A stretch of DNA of 64,000 bases from Pseudomonas viridiflava (GTDB taxonomy: Bacteria; Pseudomonadota; Gammaproteobacteria; Pseudomonadales; Pseudomonadaceae), in NCBI GenBank assembly GCA_900596015.1, contig UVIF01000001.1, positions 700,513-764,512 of the forward strand, in the 5' to 3' direction. The position numbers were made by a program, and so were the translations under genes. Under the pieces are notes generated by a model. It ran no database searches. It saw nothing but the letters and a program-made list of their open reading frames with translations, and was not told where the DNA came from. This document shows, piece by piece, positions 16,221 through 24,545 of this stretch; the stretch's first letter is position 1; each line of letters begins with the position of its first letter.

Positions 16221-17240
16221 ATGGCACATGACACCTTCGACGCCCACCTCGACGATTGGCAAGCCCTGCATAGCCGTCAGCCTGCGCAAAGCCTGTTGCT
16301 GGGCAACGGCGCCAGCCGCGCGGTATGGCGCAGCTTCGCCTACGATGGGTTGTTCGAGCGCGCGCAAAAGGTGCGCAACAAACCCTTGAGCCTGACCGAC
16401 CTGGCGTTGTTCAAATCGCTGCAGACCCACAGCTTCGAGCAGGTGCTGGCGGTGCTCAACAGCACCGTTCGGGTCAATGCCGCCCTGGCGATCAGTTCCA
16501 CCGCCCCGCTCAATCGCTACTATGCGATCAAGGAAGCGTTGATCCATGCGGTGCGCAGCGTGCACATTCCCTTTCGCCTGCTCGATGAACAGCGCATGAC
16601 CGCGCTCAACCTTGCACTGCGCGCGTTCGATACGGTGTACAGCAGCAACTATGACCTGCTCTGCCCCTGGGCCGTGCAGCACGACCCGCAGGGTTTTGCC
16701 GAGCTGATGGACGTGGACACCGGTTTCGATATTCGCCAGACCGCCGCCACAGGCTGCCGCGTGCTGTACCTGCACGGCGGTCTGCAGCTGATCAAGAACA
16801 GCGACGGCACGACCCGGCAACGCACCGCCGAGGGCGAAGCCTTGCTCGACGGGTTTGCGATCAACACGCCTGGCGATGTGCCGTTGCTGGTCAACGAAGG
16901 CCCCAGTGCGCAGAAGCTGCGCACCATCCGCGATTCGGACTACCTGAGCTGGTGCCACGGCGAGTTGAGCCGGCAAGACGGCACTGTGTGCATCTTCGGC
17001 CACAACCTGGACAGCGATGATGCGCACATTCTTCAGGCACTGCGTCAGGCGCCTGCACAGACCCTGTATGTGTCGATCTTCCCGCTCAGCGATGCCTGGA
17101 TCATCAGCCAGAAACAGCGCTTCGAAGAACTGTTCGCCGGCTGCGGCAAGGCACTGTATTTCTTCGACGCGACCAGCCATGGCCTGGGCAGTGCGCAATT
17201 GAACGTGGCCGTGCCTGCGGTGTTGAAGAAGCGTCGTTGA
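16221..17240 (+). CDS. DUF4917-type protein with SIR2-like motifs
   Basis: The protein is 339 residues, matching the DUF4917 family of uncharacterised proteins. Four sequence points resemble the SIR2-like NAD-binding fold: G28-N29-G30-A-S near the N-terminus, S141-S142-N143-Y144-D145, H185-G186, and G260-H261-N262-L-D264. In SIR2 proteins these positions hold the nucleotide loop, the TxNYD motif, the catalytic histidine and the GxSxxD strand. Whether it hydrolyses or uses NAD is unknown. No membrane segments or signal peptide are seen, so it is cytoplasmic. The ATG at 16221 was chosen over 16188, which overlaps the glpQ upstream region. It is divergent from glpQ. Confidence 0.7.
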   Translation: MAHDTFDAHLDDWQALHSRQPAQSLLLGNGASRAVWRSFAYDGLFERAQKVRNKPLSLTDLALFKSLQTHSFEQVLAVLNSTVRVNAALAISSTAPLNRYYAIKEALIHAVRSVHIPFRLLDEQRMTALNLALRAFDTVYSSNYDLLCPWAVQHDPQGFAELMDVDTGFDIRQTAATGCRVLYLHGGLQLIKNSDGTTRQRTAEGEALLDGFAINTPGDVPLLVNEGPSAQKLRTIRDSDYLSWCHGELSRQDGTVCIFGHNLDSDDAHILQALRQAPAQTLYVSIFPLSDAWIISQKQRFEELFAGCGKALYFFDATSHGLGSAQLNVAVPAVLKKRR

Positions 17241-17262
17241 AGACGGGAGCGCAACCAGGCGC

Positions 17263-17475
17263 TCACCACAGCGATATCAACCCTTTCTCCAGTGCCAGCA
17301 GCACAGCCACGCTGCGTGAGCCCACGGCGAATTTGCGACGAATGTTGGCGAAATGGAAATTCACCGTGGCCTCGGAGCAGGCCAGTATGCGCGAGATTTC
17401 CCACGAGGACTTGCCTCTGCCACTCCAGACGAGCACTTCCTGCTCACGGGGCGTCAGCTTGATGTCGAACGTCAC
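17263..17475 (-). CDS. LuxR-type HTH protein lacking a sensor domain
   Basis: The protein is 70 residues and consists only of a LuxR/GerE DNA-binding domain: LTPREQEVLVWSGRGKSSWEI, then SEATVNFHFANIRRKF, then AVLLALEKGLI. The WEIS and TVNFHFANI phrases are those of quorum-sensing LuxR proteins (LasR/RhlR/QscR type), yet the autoinducer-binding half is absent. Upstream the frame stays open into the antisense of the methyltransferase gene and shows no LuxR-like sequence, so it is not simply frameshifted from an N-terminal half. The GTG at 17475 has GGAG six bases upstream. It ends convergently, 22 bases from the DUF4917 stop. Confidence 0.78.
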   Translation of the reverse strand: MTFDIKLTPREQEVLVWSGRGKSSWEISRILACSEATVNFHFANIRRKFAVGSRSVAVLLALEKGLISLW

Positions 17476-17570
17476 TGCACACTCCAACCCTTGACTTGAG
17501 CGCTCATGGTGGCGCTCGCCAAGGATGGGTAACAATGCCGGCGACTTGTAGTCCCGATGCCTCACAGCGC

Positions 17571-18767
17571 CTAGCTCAGAAGGCCGTCTTCCTGCAGCAG
17601 GGTCTGCAGACGCTGTTCGCGAATGCCGTAGAAGGCTTTCAGTTCCTCGATCTTCGCCAGCGCTTCGGAAGACGGGCCGGACGTGTCGCGCTTGACCGCG
17701 AGAATCATCTTGTTCTTGTTGGTGTGCTCCAGGGAAATGAACTCGAACACCTTGGTCTCGTAGCCACAGGCGTCCAGCAGCAGGGCGCGCAGGCTGTCGG
17801 TGACCATCTCGGCCTGCTGGCCCAGATGCAGGCCATATTGCAGCATGGGCTTGAGCAGGCCCGGGCTCTGGATCTGCAGGCGGATTTCCTTGTGGCAGCA
17901 CGGTGAGCACATGATGATCGCCGCGCCACAGCGGATACCGGTGTGAATGGCGTAGTCGGTGGCGATGTCGCAGGCATGCAGGGCGATCATCACGTCGATC
18001 TCGCTGGGCACCACCGAACGCACGTCGCCGCACTCGAACACCAGTCCCGGATGTTCCAAGGAGGTGGCAGCCGCGTTGCACAACTCGACCATGTCTGGAC
18101 GCAGCTCGACGCCGGTGACCTGGGCCTGACGCTGCAGCGAGTTGGCCAGATAGTCATGGATGGCGAAGGTCAGATAGCCCTTGCCCGAGCCGAAATCGGC
18201 GACCCGTACGGGAACAGTCGTCCTGGCCAGCACCGACGAAGCGAAGGCGTGGGAAAACACCTCGATGAACTTGTTGATCTGTTTCCACTTGCGCGACATC
18301 GCCGGGATCAGTTGCTGCTGCTTGTCGGTCACACCCAGGTCCTGCAGAAACGGCCGGCTCAGCTCCAGGTAGCGCTTCTTTTCCCGATCGTGACCCAACT
18401 CCGGCGCGGCCCGCTCCTGCTGTTGCTTGTTGCGGTGCAGGCTGGCCTTGTTCTTCTTGCTGAATTCAAGCTGCAACTCGTCGGTCAAGGTCAGCAGGTG
18501 GGCGTTCTTGAAGGTGTCGGGCAAGGCGTCGGCAATGAACTGCTGGCCATCGACCAAGCTGAAGTTCTTGGTGATGTCACGCGTCTTGTAGCGGTACACG
18601 AACGACAGGCACGCTTCGCCCTTGATGGTCGCCAACTTGACGATCAGCCGCTGCAGGTCCAGCTCCTGGCCGACGTGGCGAGCCAGCACCAGCTTGATGA
18701 AAGCGTTCTGCGCCAGGCTGGTGTCGAGCAGGGCAAGGAATTCGGCGCGTGGGTCGGTGACGGGCAT
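17571..18767 (-). CDS. SAM-dependent methyltransferase (Methyltransf_32 type)
   Basis: The protein is 398 residues. The N-terminal half is charged and contains SKKNKASLHRNK and a lysine-rich linker. The C-terminal half has a Rossmann-type methyltransferase domain: VADFGSGKGYLTFAIHDYL near residue 190 (SAM motif I), TGVELRPDMVELC (motif II acidic strand), FECGDVRS, and VMIALHACDIATDYAI. A cysteine cluster CSPCCHKE follows near residue 295. This arrangement is typical of the Methyltransf_32 family, whose targets, probably RNA or protein, are not established. The ATG at 18767 opens the conserved frame. The gene is monocistronic as far as can be seen. Confidence 0.85.
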   Translation of the reverse strand: MPVTDPRAEFLALLDTSLAQNAFIKLVLARHVGQELDLQRLIVKLATIKGEACLSFVYRYKTRDITKNFSLVDGQQFIADALPDTFKNAHLLTLTDELQLEFSKKNKASLHRNKQQQERAAPELGHDREKKRYLELSRPFLQDLGVTDKQQQLIPAMSRKWKQINKFIEVFSHAFASSVLARTTVPVRVADFGSGKGYLTFAIHDYLANSLQRQAQVTGVELRPDMVELCNAAATSLEHPGLVFECGDVRSVVPSEIDVMIALHACDIATDYAIHTGIRCGAAIIMCSPCCHKEIRLQIQSPGLLKPMLQYGLHLGQQAEMVTDSLRALLLDACGYETKVFEFISLEHTNKNKMILAVKRDTSGPSSEALAKIEELKAFYGIREQRLQTLLQEDGLLS

Positions 18768-18990
18768 GGCGAAACGGATCTCGGGTCTATTCAGGCGGGC
18801 ATTTTAGTGGCTGTGGATCGACTTGGGGGATTTGATTGGATGCTGCTTGCGCGGATGCATTTGTATCAATCCCGGCACCCGACTGGATTGAAGCGCTCCG
18901 ATACGTTAAAACACCTCCGGCAAACTATAAAAACACTGTCACCCGTAATCGGCTGCGGCATCCCTGCGGTAGGCCAGAGAGAAGAACTCA

Positions 18991-21282
18991 ATGAACAAGC
19001 TGTGTCTGCTGGGTGTCGTCGTCGGCCTGGCCATGCAAACCGCGTATGCCGATAGCCCTTCCCAAGGTCCGCAAAACAAGGATGCATTGGTTGCCGACCT
19101 GATCGCACGCATGACCCTGGACGAAAAGATCGGCCAACTGCGCCTGATCGCCATCGGTGGGGAAATGACTCACCAGCGCATCGAAGCGGAGATCGCCGCG
19201 GGGCGCATCGGCGGCACTTTCAATTCGGTCACTCGTGCGGAAAACCGGCCCATGCAGGATGCCGCGCAGCGCAGTCGCTTGAAGATTCCCATGTTTTTCG
19301 CCTACGACGTGATCCACGGACACCGGACACAGTTTCCGATCAGCCTGGGCCTGGCCGCGAGCTGGGACATGGAAGCCATTGCCTTGAGTGCCCGGACCTC
19401 GACCGCCGAAGCGGCGGCCGACGGTATCGACATGACCTTCGGGCCGATGGTCGACATCTCTCGCGATCCGCGCTGGGGCCGCATCAGCGAAGGGTTTGGC
19501 GAAGACACCCACCTGGTATCGAAGATTGCCCGGGTGATGGTGGAAAACATACAGGGCCCCAGCCCGGCCAACCCGGACCGAATGATGGCCAGCGCCAAGC
19601 ACTTCGCTATGTATGGCGCGATCGAGGGCGGGCGCGACTACAACACCGTCGACATGAGTCCGCAACGCATGTTTCAGGACTACCTGCCCCCCTATCGCGC
19701 CACGGTCGAAGCGGGCGCGGGTGGCATGATGGTCGCGCTGAGTTCCATCAACGGTGTGCCGGCGACTTCCAACACCTGGTTGATGCAGGATGTGCTGCGC
19801 AAGCAGTGGGGGTTCAACGGCGTCACCATCAGCGACCACGGCGCCATTCATGAATTGATCAAGCATGGCGTGGCCAGCGACGACCGTGAGGCGGCCAAGC
19901 TGGCCATCAAGGCCGGCGTCGACATGAGCATGAACGACCAGGCCTACGGCGAACAGCTGCCGGGGCTGCTCAAGAGCGGCCAGATCAGCCAGGCGGACAT
20001 CGACAATGCGGTGCGCGAGGTGCTTGGCGCCAAGTACGACATGGGCCTGTTCGCCAACCCGTACCTGCGCATCGGCAAGGCCCAGGACGACCCCGCCGAT
20101 GTCAATGCGGAAAGCCGTCTGCATCGCGCCGAGGCGCGTGATGTTGCGCGCAAGACGCTGGTGTTGCTGAAGAACCAGAAGCAGACGCTGCCGTTGAAAA
20201 AAGACGCCCGCATTGCCTTGGTCGGCCCCCTGGCGGACGCGCCGGACGACATGCTCGGCAGTTGGTCGGCGGCCGGCGTCGCCGGGCAATCGGTGACATT
20301 GCTCAGCGGGCTGCGCAGTGCCGTGGCCGACCCTGCAAAAGTGACTTACGCCAAGGGCGCGAATCTGACCGACGACCGTGCGACGCTCGACTTCATCGCC
20401 CATTTCAACCCCGAGCACATCAAGCAGGCAATCGATCCACGCTCCGGCCAGGCGTTGATCGACGAAGCGCTGGCAGCCGCACGCGACGCCGATGTGATCG
20501 TTGCCGCAGTGGGCGAATGGCGCGCCATGAGCCATGAATCGGCCAGCCGTGTCGCCCTCGACCTGCCGCGTACCCAGCAAGCCCTGATCACCGCGCTGCG
20601 CGCCACGGGCAAACCGTTGGTGCTGGTGCTCATGAATGGCCGCCCGCTGACCATTGGCGAACAACAGCGCCAGGCCGATGCCGTGCTCGAAACCTGGTAC
20701 AGCGGCACCGAAGGCGGCAATGCCATTGCCGACGTGTTGTTCGGCGACTACAACCCGTCCGGCAAACTGCCGGTCACTTTCCCGCGCTCGGTCGGCCAAG
20801 TTCCGCTGTACTACAGCCATTTGAGCATCGGTCGACCGTTCACGCCGGGGCATCCAGGCAACTACAGCTCGCAGTATTTCGACAGCGAGCAGGGCCCGTT
20901 GTACCCGTTCGGCTACGGCTTGAGCTACACCGATTTCAGCTTGTCGGACGTCAGCCTGTCGAGCAAGCGTCTGAGCCGTGACGGCAAGGTGACAGCCAGC
21001 ATCAACGTGCGCAACGTCGGCAAAGTCGCCGGCGAGACCGTGGTTCAGCTGTACCTGCGCGATGTCGCTGCCTCCATGGCCCGACCGGTCAAGGAACTCA
21101 AGCATTTCCGCAAGGTGATGCTCAAGCCGGGCGAAAGCCAGACCCTGACATTCGATATCGTCGAGGGTGATCTGAAGTTCTATAACCAGCAACTGGTTCG
21201 GGCCGCCGAGGCCGGGCAGTTCACCGTGATGATCGGGCTGGACTCCGAGGACGTCAAAGAGGCGAATTTCGAGCTGTTGTAG
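18991..21282 (+). CDS. bglX: Periplasmic beta-glucosidase, GH3 family
   Basis: The protein is 763 residues, matching BglX. A signal peptide (MNKLCLLGVVVGLAMQTAYA) leads into a GH3 barrel domain, an alpha/beta sandwich and a C-terminal fibronectin-like domain. The nucleophile is D282 in TISDHGA. The substrate-binding KHFAMYG stretch lies near residue 205. The glycine-rich YGLSYTDF segment near residue 647 and the final NVRNVGKVAGETVVQLY are the usual GH3 C-terminal features. It cleaves beta-linked oligosaccharides in the periplasm. A purine-rich site (AGAGAGAAG) precedes the ATG. The MifS/DctB-type kinase gene starts 24 bases after the stop, so some co-transcription is possible. Confidence 0.95.
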   Translation: MNKLCLLGVVVGLAMQTAYADSPSQGPQNKDALVADLIARMTLDEKIGQLRLIAIGGEMTHQRIEAEIAAGRIGGTFNSVTRAENRPMQDAAQRSRLKIPMFFAYDVIHGHRTQFPISLGLAASWDMEAIALSARTSTAEAAADGIDMTFGPMVDISRDPRWGRISEGFGEDTHLVSKIARVMVENIQGPSPANPDRMMASAKHFAMYGAIEGGRDYNTVDMSPQRMFQDYLPPYRATVEAGAGGMMVALSSINGVPATSNTWLMQDVLRKQWGFNGVTISDHGAIHELIKHGVASDDREAAKLAIKAGVDMSMNDQAYGEQLPGLLKSGQISQADIDNAVREVLGAKYDMGLFANPYLRIGKAQDDPADVNAESRLHRAEARDVARKTLVLLKNQKQTLPLKKDARIALVGPLADAPDDMLGSWSAAGVAGQSVTLLSGLRSAVADPAKVTYAKGANLTDDRATLDFIAHFNPEHIKQAIDPRSGQALIDEALAAARDADVIVAAVGEWRAMSHESASRVALDLPRTQQALITALRATGKPLVLVLMNGRPLTIGEQQRQADAVLETWYSGTEGGNAIADVLFGDYNPSGKLPVTFPRSVGQVPLYYSHLSIGRPFTPGHPGNYSSQYFDSEQGPLYPFGYGLSYTDFSLSDVSLSSKRLSRDGKVTASINVRNVGKVAGETVVQLYLRDVAASMARPVKELKHFRKVMLKPGESQTLTFDIVEGDLKFYNQQLVRAAEAGQFTVMIGLDSEDVKEANFELL

Positions 21283-21306
21283 GCCGGCAACGGTTAGATA
21301 GCGCCC

Positions 21307-23061
21307 GTGATCGGTTCGCGCGCCCTGCGCCTGGCCGTCATCGTGCTGGTCATCGTGGCCGGCACGTTGCTGTCCGGCGTCTGGGCAGGCCGCCACGCAC
21401 AGCAGTTGGCACAGAATGAAGAGGCGGCGCGCAGCAATGGCCAGTTGGCGCTGTACGCCAACAGCCTGCACACCCTGATCGAGCGCTATCGCACCCTGCC
21501 TGCCGTACTGGCGCTGGACCCCGAACTGCAGCAGTCGCTGCGCGAGCCTATCGATCCCGCCACTCAGAACATGCTCAACCGCAAACTTGAACGCATCAAC
21601 GCGGCGGCGCGGTCGTCGACCCTGGAACTGCTCGACCGCCAGGGCCTGGCGGTGGCGGCCAGCAACTGGCGTCTGCCGACCAGCTATGTAGGCCACAACT
21701 ACGCCTTTCGCCCCTATTTCAGCCAATCGATCAGCCAGGGCAGCGGGCGCTTCTATGCGGTAGGCGTGACCAGCGGCATTCCCGGCTACTTCTTGTCCAG
21801 CGCGATCAAGGACGCTCGGGACGGCTTTCTCGGTGCCATGGTGGTCAAGCTCGAGCTGCCAGAACTGGAGCAGGAATGGGCGCAGGGGCCCGATACCTTG
21901 CTGGTCAGCGACGCGCGCGGGGTGGTGTTCATCGCCAACCGACCGGGATGGCGGTATCGCACCTTGCACCCCTTGAGCGAGGCCGACCGCGCCGAACTGC
22001 AGCGCACCCGTCAGTATCACGATCAAGCCTTGCAGCCGCTGGACCACCAGGTGCTGGGCAACCTCGATGGAGCGGCCCGGCACGTGCGTGTCAACGGCCC
22101 TCAAGGCACGGCCGACTACCTGTGGGCATCGTTGCCGATGGCCAGCGAAGGCTGGACCCTGCACCTGCTCAAGCCTCCCATGGCGAGTACCGAGGACAGC
22201 CGCAATGCCGCGCTGGCAGCGGCCGGTTTGTGGCTGAGCCTGGTCTTCGGCGGCCTCTGGCTGAATCAGCGGCGGCGCCTGGCCGCCCTGCGCCAGCGTG
22301 GTCGCGAGCAATTGGAATCACTGGTCAGGGCACGCACCCGGGAGTTGCGCGATGCCCAGGAGGGACTGGTCCAGGCGGCCAAACTGGCGGCATTGGGGCA
22401 GATGTCGGCGGCCCTGGCCCACGAGATCAGCCAGCCGCTTACTGCGCAGCGCATGCAGCTGGCGAGCCTGCGGCTGTTGCTCGATCAGGATCGCATCGAC
22501 GCGGCGCGCCAGGCCCTGGCGCCGCTGGAACAGATGGTGGCGCGCATGGCGGCGCTGACCACCCATTTGAAAACCTTCGCGCGCAAGAGCCCGGCCGGCG
22601 TGCGTGAACGACTCGACCTGGCGCAGGTACTCGATCAAGCCCTGCAATTGCTGGAAACGCCTCTGCAGGTGGCGGATGTACGCCTGCACTTGCAGGTCCG
22701 GCGGCCGGCTTATGTTCGCGGCGACGTGATTCGCCTCGAACAGGTGCTGATCAACCTGTTGCGCAATGCGCTGGACGCCATGACCGGTGTGCCGGCCAAG
22801 GATATGCACATCAGCCTGCAGCTCCATGGCGAGCAGTGGCAGCTGGATATTGCCGACAGCGGTGGCGGCATTGCCAGCGAGCACATCGAACACTTGTTCG
22901 ACCCGTTCTTCACCACCAAGCCCATCGGCGAAGGCCTCGGCCTGGGGTTGGCCGTTTCCCTGGCGATCGCTCACGAACACGGCGGCCAGTTGCGCGCGGA
23001 AAACCTGGCACGCGGCGCACGTTTCACCCTTGCCCTGCCCATCGATACGGAGCCTGCATGA
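21307..23061 (+). CDS. mifS: DctB/MifS-type sensor histidine kinase
   Basis: The protein is 584 residues. A membrane helix near residues 8-27 is followed by a large periplasmic sensor of the DctB double-PAS type (SNWRLPTSYVGHNYAFRPYF near residue 118), a second membrane helix near residue 300, and a kinase core. The phospho-acceptor is H372 in AHEISQPLTAQRM; the N box has INLLRNALDAM and the ATP sites DSGGGI and GEGLGLGLAVS. The start is GTG at 21307, with little ribosome binding site. Its gene overlaps mifR by four bases (ATGA). Given the neighbouring permease it should sense 2-oxoglutarate or a C4-dicarboxylate; in P. aeruginosa the MifSR pair controls 2-oxoglutarate use. Confidence 0.85.
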   Translation: MIGSRALRLAVIVLVIVAGTLLSGVWAGRHAQQLAQNEEAARSNGQLALYANSLHTLIERYRTLPAVLALDPELQQSLREPIDPATQNMLNRKLERINAAARSSTLELLDRQGLAVAASNWRLPTSYVGHNYAFRPYFSQSISQGSGRFYAVGVTSGIPGYFLSSAIKDARDGFLGAMVVKLELPELEQEWAQGPDTLLVSDARGVVFIANRPGWRYRTLHPLSEADRAELQRTRQYHDQALQPLDHQVLGNLDGAARHVRVNGPQGTADYLWASLPMASEGWTLHLLKPPMASTEDSRNAALAAAGLWLSLVFGGLWLNQRRRLAALRQRGREQLESLVRARTRELRDAQEGLVQAAKLAALGQMSAALAHEISQPLTAQRMQLASLRLLLDQDRIDAARQALAPLEQMVARMAALTTHLKTFARKSPAGVRERLDLAQVLDQALQLLETPLQVADVRLHLQVRRPAYVRGDVIRLEQVLINLLRNALDAMTGVPAKDMHISLQLHGEQWQLDIADSGGGIASEHIEHLFDPFFTTKPIGEGLGLGLAVSLAIAHEHGGQLRAENLARGARFTLALPIDTEPA

Positions 23062-24386
23062 GCAACCAAGTAATGGTCATCGACGACGAAGCGAGTATTC
23101 GCGACGCCGTCGAACAGTGGCTGGGCCTCAGCGGCTTTTCGGTGCAGCGCTTCAGCCAGGCCGAAGACTGCCTGGCGCAGCTGCCGGCAGACTTCGCCGG
23201 GGTCATACTCAGCGATGTGCGCATGCCGGGCATGGGCGGGCTCGGCCTGCTGGCACAGGTCCAGGCTCGCGACCCCGAGCTGCCGGTGATTCTGCTGACC
23301 GGGCACGGTGACGTGCCGATGGCAGTGCAGGCCATGCGCGAGGGTGCCTACGATTTTCTCGAGAAACCTTTCAGCCCACAGAGCCTGTTGACCAGCCTGC
23401 GGCGCGCCCAGGACAAGCGTCGGCTGGTCCTGGAAAACCGGCGCCTGCACAGCCGGGCCGATTTCAGCGAGCAATTGCAGGCGACCCTGCTTGGCGCTGC
23501 GCCCGCCATCGCCCAGCTGCGGCGCCAGGTACTGGATCTGGCGCAGCTGCCGGTCAACGTGGTGATTCGTGGCGAAACCGGCAGTGGCAAGGAGCTGGTT
23601 GCGCGCTGCCTGCACGACTTCGGCCCACGGGCTGGCAAACCGTTCGTGGCGCTCAACTGTGCCGCCATTCCCGAGGCATTGTTCGAGGCCGAACTGTTCG
23701 GCCACGAGAGCGGTGCGTTCACCGGCGCCCAGGGCAAGCGTATCGGCAAATTGGAGTACGCCCACGGCGGGACCCTGTTTCTCGATGAAGTGGAAAGCCT
23801 GCCCATGGCTCAACAGGCCAAGCTGCTGCGTGTGCTGCAGGAGCAGAAGCTCGAGCGCCTGGGCTCCAACCAGAGCATTGCGGTGGACCTGCGGCTGGTC
23901 GCGGCGAGCAAGCCCGATCTGCTGGAGCAGGCACGGGCCGGGCTGTTTCGCGAAGACCTGGCCTATCGGCTGAATGTCGCCGAACTGCGCCTGCCGCCAT
24001 TGCGCGAGCGGCGCGAAGACATCGTGCGGCTGTTCGATCACTTCACCGCGGCAACCGCGAAGCGTCTGGCGCGACAGGCGCCGCCGCTCAATTCGGCCCA
24101 ACTGGCCCAATTGCTCAGCCACGACTGGCCGGGCAATGTCCGCGAGCTGGCCAATGCTGCCGAACGCCATGTGCTGGGGCTGGCCGCGCCTGCGGCTGAA
24201 ACGGCCAGCGCCCGGCTGTCCCTGGCGGCACAACAGGAAGCCTTCGAAGCCCAGTGCCTGCGCGCCGCGCTTGCGCGTCACCGGGGCGACATCAAGTCGG
24301 TGATGGAGGAACTGCAACTGCCCCGGCGCACCCTCAACGAAAAGATGCAGCGTCACGGCCTGGCCCGTGAAGATTTTCGCGACTAG
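23058..24386 (+). CDS. mifR: DctD/MifR-type sigma-54 activator
   Basis: The protein is 442 residues with a receiver domain (phospho-acceptor D53 in ILSDVRMPG), a complete AAA+ domain and a Fis-type HTH. The Walker A motif GETGSGKE lies near residue 171, the sigma-54-contacting loop ESGAFTGA is intact, and the Walker B region reads GGTLFLDEVESL. The C-terminal HTH (GDIKSVMEELQLPRRTLNEKMQRHGL) binds upstream sites. It should activate the downstream permease gene, which carries a consensus sigma-54 promoter. The ATG overlaps the mifS stop in ATGA, so the two are translationally coupled. Confidence 0.9.
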   Translation: MSNQVMVIDDEASIRDAVEQWLGLSGFSVQRFSQAEDCLAQLPADFAGVILSDVRMPGMGGLGLLAQVQARDPELPVILLTGHGDVPMAVQAMREGAYDFLEKPFSPQSLLTSLRRAQDKRRLVLENRRLHSRADFSEQLQATLLGAAPAIAQLRRQVLDLAQLPVNVVIRGETGSGKELVARCLHDFGPRAGKPFVALNCAAIPEALFEAELFGHESGAFTGAQGKRIGKLEYAHGGTLFLDEVESLPMAQQAKLLRVLQEQKLERLGSNQSIAVDLRLVAASKPDLLEQARAGLFREDLAYRLNVAELRLPPLRERREDIVRLFDHFTAATAKRLARQAPPLNSAQLAQLLSHDWPGNVRELANAAERHVLGLAAPAAETASARLSLAAQQEAFEAQCLRAALARHRGDIKSVMEELQLPRRTLNEKMQRHGLAREDFRD

Positions 24387-24430
24387 GCAAGAATCCGCTC
24401 ACTCCACTTCTCGTATCGGCAAGAATCCGC
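24386..24430 (+). promoter_or_regulatory. Direct repeats upstream of the sigma-54 promoter (candidate activator sites)
   Basis: GGCAAGAATCCGC occurs at 24386-24398 and again at 24418-24430, start to start 32 bases, about three helical turns. They lie 44 and 76 bases upstream of the sigma-54 GG. Their AATCCGC half resembles one arm of the inverted DctD site known from rhizobia. Their role as MifR sites is inferred. Confidence 0.6.
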
Positions 24431-24473
24431 CGGTTTTTTGCGCGTGCCCCTCTAAAAGCGGGGACGCAGCGGC

Positions 24474-24489
24474 TGGCACGGCTCCTGCT
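24474..24489 (+). promoter_or_regulatory. Sigma-54 promoter of the kgtP-like gene
   Basis: TGGCACG at 24474-24480 is followed by GC at 24487-24488, giving the required GG-N10-GC layout and a near-consensus TGGCACG...TGCT. The predicted transcription start is about 24500, 46 bases before the ATG. The neighbouring mifR product is a sigma-54 activator. Confidence 0.88.
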
Positions 24490-24522
24490 ATTGCCTTGGC
24501 AAGCGCGAACCAACGCGCTACC

Positions 24523-24530
24523 AACAATAA
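24523..24530 (+). promoter_or_regulatory. A-rich AAnAAn motif upstream of the kgtP-like gene
   Basis: AACAATAA directly precedes the TGAGAAGGAT ribosome binding region of the permease gene, matching the AANAANAA Hfq/Crc target pattern. Confidence 0.55.
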
Positions 24531-24545
24531 TGAGAAGGATCCATC

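Noticed and set aside
17476..18081. N-terminal extension of the LuxR-type protein
   Set aside because: The frame stays open but is antisense to the methyltransferase gene and has no LuxR sensor sequence; a GTG with a GGAG site marks a better start.
18988..22311. 1107-codon open frame on the minus strand
   Set aside because: It is antisense to bglX and the mifS-type kinase gene, rich in Gln, His and Arg as typical for shadow frames in high-G+C DNA, with no recognisable domain.
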